Assembly (NCBI GenBank): GCA_903833215.1
Contig: CAILEM010000153.1
Span: forward strand, 62,001 to 126,000
Source of the DNA: an uncultured Armatimonadota bacterium
GTDB taxonomy: Bacteria > Armatimonadota > Fimbriimonadia > Fimbriimonadales > Fimbriimonadaceae
Length of the DNA stretch: 64,000 bases
Reading direction: 5' to 3'
Part shown: piece after piece, positions 7,675 through 15,886 of the stretch
How the letters are laid out: every line of letters starts with the position of its first letter
Numbering within the stretch: position 1 is the first letter of the stretch
Translations under genes and position numbers: made by a program
The notes under the pieces: generated by a model
The model's input: the letters and a program-made list of their open reading frames with translations, nothing else
Told to the model about the DNA's origin: nothing
Database searches by the model: none

Positions 7675-9366
7675 TCAAACAACTTTGACGAATGGACGGT
7701 CGGGGACAACCTCTCCCTTGATCCAACCTTCCAAATGCATCGTCTCGAATGCTTCCACTGCAAGCAGAGTCGCGTCCTGTATGTCGATATGATCCTGTTG
7801 GATCATACAGTTCACACATTCCTCGAGCACTTTGACACTGTCTGACTCATGCCGCAACACGTTGTACGCGTGCTTAAACGAATCGATGAGTGGGAGTACC
7901 TTCGGGCCACGGCGCAGACACGGAATCGGAAAAACGCGGCCGTTCAGGTAGCGAACAAACTTATCTTCTCTCGCGTCGTCGAGATCGAGGCTCCAGCTGT
8001 TTGTTTTTGCTAATTCCCATTCAGGCTCTGAAGCACCCAGGTGAACAGCTACGAGTTTGAGTCCCGAAACTCGGTAAGTCAGTGCCGCCGCAATGCCTGG
8101 CTCATCAAGAGTGAAACCACCGGTGGCAAGCCATCGGAAAGCAGTCTCGGGATCCAAGGTAAGGCCGGCTTTTTCGGCGATCTCTTGGCAGTAGTCCTTG
8201 AGGTCGGTGAACTGGCCGTTGGAGGAATACCAGAAGTCAGCGAACTGCATATGATGCCGAATCTGGGTGCGGTGCCCCTCTTCGTACTCGTGCTTCAACC
8301 ACTCTGCGTTACCCAAGCCACGATTCAATTCCAGAATCGTAAACGCAACCTTTCGTGCGCTTGTGTGGGCCAACGTCATTCCTGCCGAGAGAATTGGGTC
8401 GGCAAAGCCGCACGAATCTCCGGCAAGAAACCAGTTTTCGCCTACCAGCCTGTCGGATAGGAAGTTCCAGTCCTTGGTTGCAAACAGTTCTGGCTCGGGG
8501 GTCGCTGTCTCCAGAAGCTTTGAGATGAACGGCTCACTGGCCAATGCTTCGTTGTAAAGCTCTTCAACCGTTTTCCCGCTTGCTTTGTAGTAATCCGCAG
8601 GAAGAACCAAGCCGACCGAAGTACGCGTTGGAGTGATTGGAATGAACCAAAGCCATGCCCAGTCCAAGCTCATGATTTGGATTCGGGTACCGCCAATGCC
8701 GATGGAAATCGCCCACGTGGCATCTTGATAGTATTTGTAGAAGGCGATGTTTCTCAGAGCAGTCGGCGCGTCAACCGTGATGTCCAGGGCCCGTCGGAGA
8801 GTTCCGACGTCACCTGAGCAGTCGACGTACCATTTCGCGTCGATGAGTCCGTCATCGCCGATCTCCTCAATAACTTTTGGGTCGTCTGATGAAACTTGCA
8901 GGTGAACTACCCGGTCACCATCCCGTTCGATGTGGACGACTTTGGTTTGCTCATAGACACGAGTTCCCAGCTCTCTCGAATGGTCGAGCAGGATCTTGTC
9001 GTAAATGGATCGGTCTGTTTGAAAGGCAGTGCGCTTCCGTTGGCCGTCGAACTGGGCTGGTCTAGCTTGTTCGATAAATTGTTCAGACTGAAGAAAGTCA
9101 GTATCCCAGAGATCCTTCGTGCGCCCCCATTTGAACGTCGCACCGATCTTGATCGGAAACTCCGCTTCCTCAATCTTGTTCCAGACTCCCATCTCGTCGA
9201 GAATCGCCGAGATCGCAGGCGTGTGACTCTCGCCAATATGCTCACGAGGAAACTGGTCTCGCTCAATGATCGTGACATCGAGAGATGGATTGTATTTCCT
9301 TAACAGCGAGGCGACCGTTGAACCAGCGGGACCTCCTCCAATAATGGCGACATCAGTGTAAAGCAT
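7675..9366 (-). CDS. Flavin-dependent halogenase-like oxidoreductase 1
   Basis: FAD-dependent protein of 563 residues in the tryptophan/phenol halogenase superfamily. Visible features are the dinucleotide-binding GGGPAGS (residues 10-16), the conserved Lys73 within FPIKIGATFKWG (the position linked to hypohalous-acid handling in phenol/pyrrole-type enzymes), the halogenase hallmark WLWFIP (238-243), and GDSCGFADPILSAG (316-329), which holds the FxDPxxSxG motif. If active it would halogenate an aromatic or pyrrole substrate, probably carrier- or protein-bound, using reduced flavin, O2 and halide. A related non-halogenating monooxygenase is the main alternative. It is a close tandem paralogue of gene 2, three bases away and of identical length. 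The ATG at 9366 begins MLYTDVAIIGGG. Confidence 0.8.
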   Translation of the reverse strand: MLYTDVAIIGGGPAGSTVASLLRKYNPSLDVTIIERDQFPREHIGESHTPAISAILDEMGVWNKIEEAEFPIKIGATFKWGRTKDLWDTDFLQSEQFIEQARPAQFDGQRKRTAFQTDRSIYDKILLDHSRELGTRVYEQTKVVHIERDGDRVVHLQVSSDDPKVIEEIGDDGLIDAKWYVDCSGDVGTLRRALDITVDAPTALRNIAFYKYYQDATWAISIGIGGTRIQIMSLDWAWLWFIPITPTRTSVGLVLPADYYKASGKTVEELYNEALASEPFISKLLETATPEPELFATKDWNFLSDRLVGENWFLAGDSCGFADPILSAGMTLAHTSARKVAFTILELNRGLGNAEWLKHEYEEGHRTQIRHHMQFADFWYSSNGQFTDLKDYCQEIAEKAGLTLDPETAFRWLATGGFTLDEPGIAAALTYRVSGLKLVAVHLGASEPEWELAKTNSWSLDLDDAREDKFVRYLNGRVFPIPCLRRGPKVLPLIDSFKHAYNVLRHESDSVKVLEECVNCMIQQDHIDIQDATLLAVEAFETMHLEGWIKGEVVPDRPFVKVV

Positions 9367-9369
9367 AAA

Positions 9370-11061
9370 TTAGTTGACTTTGATAAAGGGGCGTGAAGGG
9401 ATCGCTTTGGCCCTGATCCAACCTTCAAGGAGCATGGATTCAAGCGCCTCAATGGTTAATAGAACCGCTTCTTGGGTCGGAATATTGTCCTCTCGAATCA
9501 TCGCGTTGACCGCAGATTCCAAGATCATAACGGCGTCAGCATTATCCTTGAAAGCGTTCACCACAAACTTGAAAACATCGATCAGGGGCAGAGTTTTGGA
9601 GCCCTTTTTGAGACATGGAATTGGCCTCACTTCCCCATCGATATAGCGAACAAATTTGCTTTCGACAGCCTCTTTGATGTCCAATCTCCAGAAGTTGGTT
9701 TTCTGAACCTCCCAATCAGGAGCGGAACCACCCAGTTGGACAGCAAGGAGTTTCAGTCCAGAAACGCGATAGGTCAGTGCTGCGGCAACCCCTGGCTCAT
9801 CAATGGTGAATCCACCTGTTGCAAGCCACTGAAATGCGGTTGCGGGGTCAAGATTGAGACCCGCCTCTTTGGCGATCTCTTGACAGTAATCTTTTAGGTC
9901 AGTGAACTGTCCGTTGGAGGAATACCAGAAGTCGGCAAACTGCATATGGTGCCGAATCTGACCACGGTGGCCCTCTTCATACTCATGCTTGAGCCATTGA
10001 GGATCTCGTTTCCCTCGGAAGAGTTCCAACAAAGTGAAAGCCACCTTGCGAGCACTTGTGTGAGCAAGTGTCATTCCAGCGGAAAGGATCGGATCGGCAA
10101 AGCCACAGGAATCTCCGGCAAGAAGCCAATTCTCCCCGACCAATCGCTTTGATATGAAGTTCCAATCTTTGGTCGCCGTAATTTCCGGTTCCGGCGTCGC
10201 GGTCTGCAATAGGCTGGAGATCAGCGGTTCGGCTTTGATTGCATCCTCGTAGATCTCGGAGACCGACTTACCGCTCTTCTTATAATAATCAGAAGGCAAG
10301 ACCAGTCCAACAGAAGTACGCGTGGGACTAATGGGTATGAACCACATCCAACCCCAATCCAAACTCATTATCTGGATTCGAGTGCCACCGTTACCAAGGG
10401 TAACAGCCCATTTGGCGTCTTGGAAATATTTGTAGATTGCGATGTTGCGAAGTGCGGTGGGAGATTCGATCTCAACATCCATCGCTCGTCGAAGCAAGCC
10501 ACCTTCTCCTGAGCAATCTACATAATAACGAGCTTCGATGCGACCGTCATCGCCGATTTGGGCTTGCGTCGCCGCCACATCGGACGTCACATCAAGGCCG
10601 ACAATCTTGTCTCCATCTCGGCTGATCTTTGTCACTTTGGTCTCTTCAAAGACCCGACAACCGAGGCTTGCCGCGTGATCAAGAAGCACCTTATCGTAAA
10701 CAGATCGGTCAACCTGGAAGGCAGTTCGAGTTCGCTGGTCTTCGAATCTCTGAGGCCGTGGTTCGTTCCTGAATTCTTGGTGATGGAGAAAGTCCGTATC
10801 CCAGAATTCCTTCTGGGCTCCCCACTTGAAGGTGGCGCCGATTTTTATCGGGAAGTTGGCCGCCTCTACCTTGTCCCAAACCCCCATCTCGTCAAGGATT
10901 GCCGAGATAGCCGGCAAATGGCTTTCTCCCACGTGGTCGCGAGGAAACTTCTCCCTCTCGATAATCGTGACATCCAAAAGCGGGTTGTATTTCTTGAGGA
11001 AGGTTCCGACCGTACTGCCAGCGGGCCCACCTCCGATAATAGCTACATCTGTCTTAAGCAT
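9370..11061 (-). CDS. Flavin-dependent halogenase-like oxidoreductase 2
   Basis: 563 residues, same architecture as gene 1. It has GGGPAGSTVG at the N-terminus, FPIKIGATFKWG with the key Lys, WMWFIP and GDSCGFADPILSAG. Long blocks are identical between the two (for example QIRHHMQFADFWYSSNG), so they arose by recent tandem duplication. Divergence is visible in the C-terminal third and around residues 80-110, which may reflect different substrates. The start is five bases after the sulfotransferase stop and the stop is three bases before gene 1, so the genes are almost certainly co-transcribed. The substrate is unknown. Confidence 0.8.
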   Translation of the reverse strand: MLKTDVAIIGGGPAGSTVGTFLKKYNPLLDVTIIEREKFPRDHVGESHLPAISAILDEMGVWDKVEAANFPIKIGATFKWGAQKEFWDTDFLHHQEFRNEPRPQRFEDQRTRTAFQVDRSVYDKVLLDHAASLGCRVFEETKVTKISRDGDKIVGLDVTSDVAATQAQIGDDGRIEARYYVDCSGEGGLLRRAMDVEIESPTALRNIAIYKYFQDAKWAVTLGNGGTRIQIMSLDWGWMWFIPISPTRTSVGLVLPSDYYKKSGKSVSEIYEDAIKAEPLISSLLQTATPEPEITATKDWNFISKRLVGENWLLAGDSCGFADPILSAGMTLAHTSARKVAFTLLELFRGKRDPQWLKHEYEEGHRGQIRHHMQFADFWYSSNGQFTDLKDYCQEIAKEAGLNLDPATAFQWLATGGFTIDEPGVAAALTYRVSGLKLLAVQLGGSAPDWEVQKTNFWRLDIKEAVESKFVRYIDGEVRPIPCLKKGSKTLPLIDVFKFVVNAFKDNADAVMILESAVNAMIREDNIPTQEAVLLTIEALESMLLEGWIRAKAIPSRPFIKVN

Positions 11062-11066
11062 AGGAA

Positions 11067-12923
11067 TTAACCAGGATCTGAGACAAGCTCCTTAAAGGCA
11101 CCGAGCCAAGGTTCAAACCGTTTCCAGCGCTCCATCGACGATCGATAGAGTGGTTGGCGTACTTGCCAAACGCTAGGGGTGACAACAGAGCGCTTGTTTT
11201 CGTACGGCTTGAGACAAGCTTCGTCCCAGGAAAGGCCACAAAACTCTAGAACTTGTCGAGTAACCGATTCGCTGTTGGAAATGAGATCCTCATATCCAAC
11301 TTCTAAGAAGCGGTCGGGCGGAAGCACGGCTCGCCAGTGCTTCATCACCTTAAGGTATTGGTTGTAAGCGTAGACAATATTGGACTTAACGTGGCCGTAC
11401 TCGTGAAGATTACGGTTCGGGGTCGCATAGATGGAAATGCAAGTATCCACCGGGTTACGTCGGGTGTGAATAATCCTCGCATTTGGGAATGCCGAATGGA
11501 TGATCCCCAGCCCAGCGTAATTGATAGGCATCTTATCCACGACTCGAGCTTTGCCGGGGGCAATTTCTGCCAGTAGCCGAAGATACCGTTCGCCTACTTC
11601 TTTGATACGATCAGAATCAATCTCACCCTTCTGCTCGTTCATTCCTGAGCGCCAGTTATCCAGCCAGAACGGCTGCTCCCCAGATGCACCCACTTCTGGA
11701 TGACTACTCAGAATCTGCTCAATCAGGGTGGTACCAGACCGCATCATCCCTACCACAAAGATTGGATTATCACTTTCGAGCCCTTTGCCTCGGTTTTTCT
11801 CCAGGAATGAAGCTGAGAACTGCCGAATCGTGCGATCAAATGGCTCGGAATACCTGCGTTTGTCGAACGGTTGGCTCCGGAACTTGAGTTCGTGTTCAAT
11901 TCGGTTGGCCTCATCGAACGCGGCCATCGATTTCTCGTACTCTCCCAAGTCTTCGTAGGCTTTTCCGAGGCCGTATTGCAGAAAACTCTGCTGCTTCGGA
12001 GGCAAATTGCGGTTAGGTCCCAATGCTTCCATCTGATGAACTAAGTCGATATCATCGCTGTCCATCTTCTTGGAGTTCGCTAAAGCGAAGTAGGCATATC
12101 CCTGCTCAGGCTGCAGCTCCAACGAAGTCCTAAACGCTCCGATTGCGTCTTGAATGTGCCCTAAACCTTGAGCCACGGTTCCATACATTGCCAGTGCTTG
12201 GGCATCCTCGGTTCCGTTTCGAACAATTTCAGCTAATAGGGGTTCAGCCTCAGAGCCGCGATTATCTTCCAACAAGACCCGTGCGAGTAGGATTTTGGCC
12301 ATTGCATGGGAAGGGTTGATCTCCAAGACTCGCTTGGCGACCTCAGCTGCGCTATGGGCATTGTTTTGGGTCAACAGGTGCTGGGCCAACTGCATGAGGC
12401 TGTTGGCGTTTTGAGGGGAGCCCATCAAAGTCTGACGCAAAACGCCTGCCGCATCCCTCCGCTTTCCCTGAAGATGTAAGCACTGGCTGAGGTTTAACTG
12501 AAGCGGAATAATGTTTGGCGCCAGAGACGCAGCCATTCTGAAGTTGGCCTCGGCCTCCGGCAACAGTCGGGCATCCATCTGACAGATCCCCAATTGCGTC
12601 ATCGCTTGAGGATCCTTTGGATTCAGTTCGAGGGCGCGGCGGGCAGCTTGAAGAGCTTCCGCCGTTCTTCCCATCTTCTTGTAAGCGTGAGACTGCCAGA
12701 ACACCGCATGAAACGAATCTGGCTCCATGCCTTGCACCAAATCGAGTGTTTGGACCGCTTTAAGTGGATCGCCAACCTTTGCCTCAATCACTCCGAAAAT
12801 GATGAGCGCTTGAACGTTGTGGGGCTCTTCAGAGAGAATCTGAGTACAAATGCTGGAAGCTTCCGCAAAGCGCCCAGCCCCGTGGGCAGCACTTGCTGCC
12901 CCAACCATTCGTGGAATATCCAA
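11067..12923 (-). CDS. TPR-repeat sulfotransferase (paralogue A)
   Basis: A protein of 618 residues. Residues 1 to about 340 are tetratricopeptide repeats (for example AEALQAARRALELNPKDPQA, DAIGAFRTSLELQPEQGYAY). The C-terminal domain is a PAPS-dependent sulfotransferase with the 5'-phosphosulfate loop PIFVVGMMRSGTTLIEQ (about 388-404) and the 3'-phosphate motif IIHTRRNPVDTCISIY (about 482-497). TPRs in this fusion family are thought to recruit a protein or carrier-bound substrate. It would transfer sulfate to a hydroxyl group such as a phenol, tyrosine or sugar. The ATG at 12923 comes one base after the halogenase-like gene 3 stop. It is paralogous to the protein at 34.8-36.7 kb; both end in TPSxWQVRQPL..PWLG.F.EL. 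Confidence 0.88.
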   Translation of the reverse strand: MDIPRMVGAASAAHGAGRFAEASSICTQILSEEPHNVQALIIFGVIEAKVGDPLKAVQTLDLVQGMEPDSFHAVFWQSHAYKKMGRTAEALQAARRALELNPKDPQAMTQLGICQMDARLLPEAEANFRMAASLAPNIIPLQLNLSQCLHLQGKRRDAAGVLRQTLMGSPQNANSLMQLAQHLLTQNNAHSAAEVAKRVLEINPSHAMAKILLARVLLEDNRGSEAEPLLAEIVRNGTEDAQALAMYGTVAQGLGHIQDAIGAFRTSLELQPEQGYAYFALANSKKMDSDDIDLVHQMEALGPNRNLPPKQQSFLQYGLGKAYEDLGEYEKSMAAFDEANRIEHELKFRSQPFDKRRYSEPFDRTIRQFSASFLEKNRGKGLESDNPIFVVGMMRSGTTLIEQILSSHPEVGASGEQPFWLDNWRSGMNEQKGEIDSDRIKEVGERYLRLLAEIAPGKARVVDKMPINYAGLGIIHSAFPNARIIHTRRNPVDTCISIYATPNRNLHEYGHVKSNIVYAYNQYLKVMKHWRAVLPPDRFLEVGYEDLISNSESVTRQVLEFCGLSWDEACLKPYENKRSVVTPSVWQVRQPLYRSSMERWKRFEPWLGAFKELVSDPG

Positions 12924-12924
12924 C

Positions 12925-14658
12925 CTAAGATCCTATCGAAGGCGCCAATCGGACCTTGGGGTCGTTCGTGTCTTTGTTCCAGTCGATATTTGGGGTTCGA
13001 GGGATATCCTCTGGTCTCAAAAGCGGCTTGGTGGGATCATAGATTCCTGAAATCCAACCGTCTTTTAGCATCACTTCAAGAGCTTCCAACGCGCTCAAAG
13101 CCACAATCGGACCCAGGTTTGCGACCACCTGCCGAAGCCTGTGAATAATCCCACTCAGCTCCGTTTCTTTTTGGAGGATTTCCAACATCGTCCTAAAGCC
13201 ACCGGACACTGGCAACTCAGTTTTGCCTTTTCTGAGAATACGTCCTGTGCGAATTCTTCCCCCGTCATACACCGGGGCTTTGTCTGATACGACGCCGTCA
13301 ATGTTCAGATCGAAGACATTGTATTTGGTAATGGCCCAATCCGATTCCTCGTTGAAAAGCATCCCCTGGATATTCTTAATCTGTTCGATGGTGTGGCCAG
13401 CCAAACCGGCACCGGCTGTTTCCAGTGATACAAAACCTCCAGTTCCCAGCCATTGCCACGCAGATTTGGCATCCATATTGAAACCTGCTTCTTTGGCGAT
13501 CTCACTCGTATACTCCACGAGGTCAGAGAAGTGGCCATTACCTGCATACCAGAAGTTGGCGAACCGAATGTGCTGCATGATTCGATTCACCTGACGGCTG
13601 GCAAACATCTCCTTCACCCAAGCCGCTTCCAGTTCACCATTGATCAGCTCGATGATGGTGTAGGCACATTCCTTGGCTCCGACCATCGTCATCGTGATAC
13701 CTGCGGAAAGAATTGGGTCAGCAAAGCCTGCCGACTCGCCCACTAGAAACCAGTTTTCTCCAACCATACGGTCCGAGGTGAAGGACCAGTCTTTGGTAGC
13801 CTTGACCACGCCATCCCGTTTGGCATTTGCGATCAGCGACGCAATCCGGGGCTCCGACATCACCGCTTCGATGTAGAGGTCCTCAGGGCGCTTGCCCGAT
13901 TTCTTGTAGTACTCGGCGGGGCAAACCAGACCAATGGATGTGCGTGTTTCGGAGATGGGAATAAACCAAATCCAACCATAGCCGAGGCTCATGATCTGAA
14001 TTCGCGTCCCGCCGACACCAATGCTCACCGCCCAGTCGGCATCATTCCAGTGGTCCCACATTGCGATATTACGCAGAGCGGGAGGCTCTTCCTTTTCAAT
14101 GCCAAGCGCTTTTCGAATGATTCCCGCGTTGCCAGAGGCATCAACGTAATACTTGGCGGTTACGATAGATCCGTCAGCAAGTTTTACGCCTGTAATTCGA
14201 TCGCCTTCGTAGAGAACCTCTTCGACTCCAGACTCTTCTTTGACGACACATCCCAAACTTCCTGAGTGATCCAGGAGGATCTTGTCGAACTTCGCGCGAT
14301 CGACTTGGAAGGTGCTGCGCATACGCCAGCCTTCAAATTTGCCTGGCCGCTCGTCGTCAACGTTTATCTCGGCGGTCTCCAAAAGGTTGAAGTCCCATAG
14401 ATCGTTGGTCGAACCCCACTTGTAGGTGGCTCCAATCTTGATTGGGAACCCAGCTGCTTCGATTTTCTCCCAAACGCCGATCTCGTTCATGACGCGACCA
14501 GTTGTGGGTAGAAGGCTTTCGCCAATATGTTCGCGGGGAAATTTTTCTCTTTCGAGGATTGCAACGCTTAATTGCGGAGCATAGGTCTTGAGTAAGGAAC
14601 CGACGGTGGAGCCTGCTGGCCCTCCGCCGACGACAACGATATCGTAGGATTCAGGCAT
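12925..14658 (-). CDS. Flavin-dependent halogenase-like oxidoreductase 3
   Basis: 577 residues, more distant from genes 1 and 2 than they are from each other. It has VVGGGPAGSTVGSLL at the N-terminus, FPIKIGATYKWG with the conserved Lys, GWIWFIPI (WxWxIP motif) and GESAGFADPILSAG (Ser replaces the Cys of genes 1/2 and Glu replaces the Asp). The C-terminal region carries a 14-residue extension rich in Pro, Asp and Asn. It probably shares the flavin/halide chemistry of the family but may act on a different position or substrate. It is the first halogenase-like gene in the operon, 51 nt after the lipoprotein gene with a strong hairpin in the gap, and one base before the sulfotransferase start. 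Confidence 0.8.
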   Translation of the reverse strand: MPESYDIVVVGGGPAGSTVGSLLKTYAPQLSVAILEREKFPREHIGESLLPTTGRVMNEIGVWEKIEAAGFPIKIGATYKWGSTNDLWDFNLLETAEINVDDERPGKFEGWRMRSTFQVDRAKFDKILLDHSGSLGCVVKEESGVEEVLYEGDRITGVKLADGSIVTAKYYVDASGNAGIIRKALGIEKEEPPALRNIAMWDHWNDADWAVSIGVGGTRIQIMSLGYGWIWFIPISETRTSIGLVCPAEYYKKSGKRPEDLYIEAVMSEPRIASLIANAKRDGVVKATKDWSFTSDRMVGENWFLVGESAGFADPILSAGITMTMVGAKECAYTIIELINGELEAAWVKEMFASRQVNRIMQHIRFANFWYAGNGHFSDLVEYTSEIAKEAGFNMDAKSAWQWLGTGGFVSLETAGAGLAGHTIEQIKNIQGMLFNEESDWAITKYNVFDLNIDGVVSDKAPVYDGGRIRTGRILRKGKTELPVSGGFRTMLEILQKETELSGIIHRLRQVVANLGPIVALSALEALEVMLKDGWISGIYDPTKPLLRPEDIPRTPNIDWNKDTNDPKVRLAPSIGS

Positions 14659-14677
14659 CGGTTTTCAGAATTGTACA

Positions 14678-14699
14678 GGGTCCGACCGTGGTCGGACCC
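14678..14699. promoter_or_regulatory. Intra-operon hairpin between lipoprotein and halogenase-like gene 3
   Basis: A near-perfect stem, GGGTCCGACC / GGTCGGACCC, lies 10 nt after the lipoprotein stop in the minus-strand transcript. That transcript has no U tract after it, so it is more likely a processing or stabilising hairpin, or a weak attenuator that lowers downstream gene dosage, than a full terminator. Confidence 0.5.
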
Positions 14700-14709
14700 A
14701 TTTGTTTTT

Positions 14710-14949
14710 TTAGTTGCTACCGGCTGCTGGTGCCCCAGCCGCCTGAGCAGCACCAGGATTCATTCCAGCTGCCTTCATTTTCTCGGATTGACGAGCTCCG
14801 CCAGGATGGTTTTTCGCCATCCCTTCCAAGCTTGGGGCGCCTCCCCCAAGTTGCTTGTGGAGCTTAGCCTCGTCTGGCTGACCTCCACCGGAGCTGCAGC
14901 CAACGATGGCAACCGAAGCTACTACGACCAAAAGAGCGAGCTTTCTCAT
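14710..14949 (-). CDS. Small Gly/Ala-rich lipoprotein (A)
   Basis: 79 residues from ATG 14949 (MRKLALLVVVASVAIVGC). The hydrophobic signal ends in a lipobox (AIVGC), so the mature protein would begin with lipid-anchored Cys followed by SSGGGQPDEAKLHKQLGGGAPSLEG and a Gly/Ala/Asn/Pro-rich tail. No known domain. The start overlaps the pseudopilin stop by four bases (ATGA), so the two are translationally coupled. The same coupled arrangement occurs at 37.36 kb. It could be a surface or pilus-associated partner of the pseudopilin; that is inference. Confidence 0.75.
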   Translation of the reverse strand: MRKLALLVVVASVAIVGCSSGGGQPDEAKLHKQLGGGAPSLEGMAKNHPGGARQSEKMKAAGMNPGAAQAAGAPAAGSN

Positions 14950-15875
14950 TGTCCAGCCGGCCAGAATGCCTTGATGGCCTTCTGAGTGCCACCATTTACA
15001 GGGATGGTTGTACCCATCAACTGTCTCCATGGTGTAGCCTTCACGTGGCCGTCAACTCCCGCCCAAACCGTCAAGCCTGTCGGCATCTGAGATGGGGTAG
15101 GTCCGCCATGCCACTGCCAAACGCCGGTTGACTTGTTATCCTGGTCTCGTTGTCGGGCGACAGGAGCAGTGGTAACCAAGCTACAGCCGTAAGTGTTGAA
15201 TCCGCATGAGCCCCAGTAGAGGTCAAACGTATCAGCATTGTCTTGCTGCCACATGAAGTCCCAAGTTCCAGACTGGGCAATCATGACCTGGTCTGCCGGG
15301 TTGGCAACTCCAGTTGTGGAAAGGGATGGCGTACCGCCAGCCTTATATCCGTATGCAGACCAGATAATTCCGTTGGAAGAGTTGGTTACACCGCCAATTC
15401 CATCGTAGACGTAGGTCTGGTTGCCTGTCATGGCCGCAGCTTGTGGCGAAGTACCGAACGTATAGTTGCTGAAGCTGCCGTCAGTTGCTGCTTGTCGAGG
15501 ACCCATACCCCAGAGACCATAAACAGCCAAAGCAGTACCGCCTGCCTCGTCGTTGCTGTTCTCTAGCGGATTTGGACCGGTTGGATCCAGCAGAACGCCC
15601 CATGACTTCATGTAAGGCTGCTGGAGGTAGCTGAATGGCATAACGTGCCAGTTGTTGTCGTACTCAACTGTTGGCGAGAAATAGTCGTCCGAGTCGTTAG
15701 CGTACATAAGCTGGCCGAGTGCCATCTGCTTAGCATCGCTGATTGCGACCGAACCCTTAGCTGCGCGCTTTGCCTGAGCAAAGACAGGGAATAGAATCGC
15801 TGCCAAAATTGCGATGATCGCAATTACGACGAGCAGTTCAATGAGGGTAAAGCCCCTTCGCTTTGATTGATTCAT
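14946..15875 (-). CDS. Type IV prepilin-like (pseudopilin) protein, DUF1559-like (A)
   Basis: 309 residues. The N-terminus is a class III signal: the basic leader MNQSKRRG, then the cleavage site G|F and the helix FTLIELLVVIAIIAILAAIL with Glu5, followed by FPVFAQAK, a style abundant in Fimbriimonadia. The C-terminal globular part is rich in Gly, Asn and Tyr and contains the VDGHVK stretch of the processing-associated H-X9-DG family. It would be processed by prepilin peptidase and inserted in the membrane or a pseudopilus. AGGAG sits 8 nt before the ATG. It follows the regulator gene by 11 nt and overlaps the lipoprotein gene by four bases. Confidence 0.9.
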   Translation of the reverse strand: MNQSKRRGFTLIELLVVIAIIAILAAILFPVFAQAKRAAKGSVAISDAKQMALGQLMYANDSDDYFSPTVEYDNNWHVMPFSYLQQPYMKSWGVLLDPTGPNPLENSNDEAGGTALAVYGLWGMGPRQAATDGSFSNYTFGTSPQAAAMTGNQTYVYDGIGGVTNSSNGIIWSAYGYKAGGTPSLSTTGVANPADQVMIAQSGTWDFMWQQDNADTFDLYWGSCGFNTYGCSLVTTAPVARQRDQDNKSTGVWQWHGGPTPSQMPTGLTVWAGVDGHVKATPWRQLMGTTIPVNGGTQKAIKAFWPAGQ

Positions 15876-15886
15876 TGAGGAGTCTC

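Noticed and set aside
14946-15030. Longer lipoprotein start at 15030
   Set aside because: Residues before MRKLALL are not a signal peptide and overlap the pseudopilin end; the ATGA coupling fits the 14949 start.
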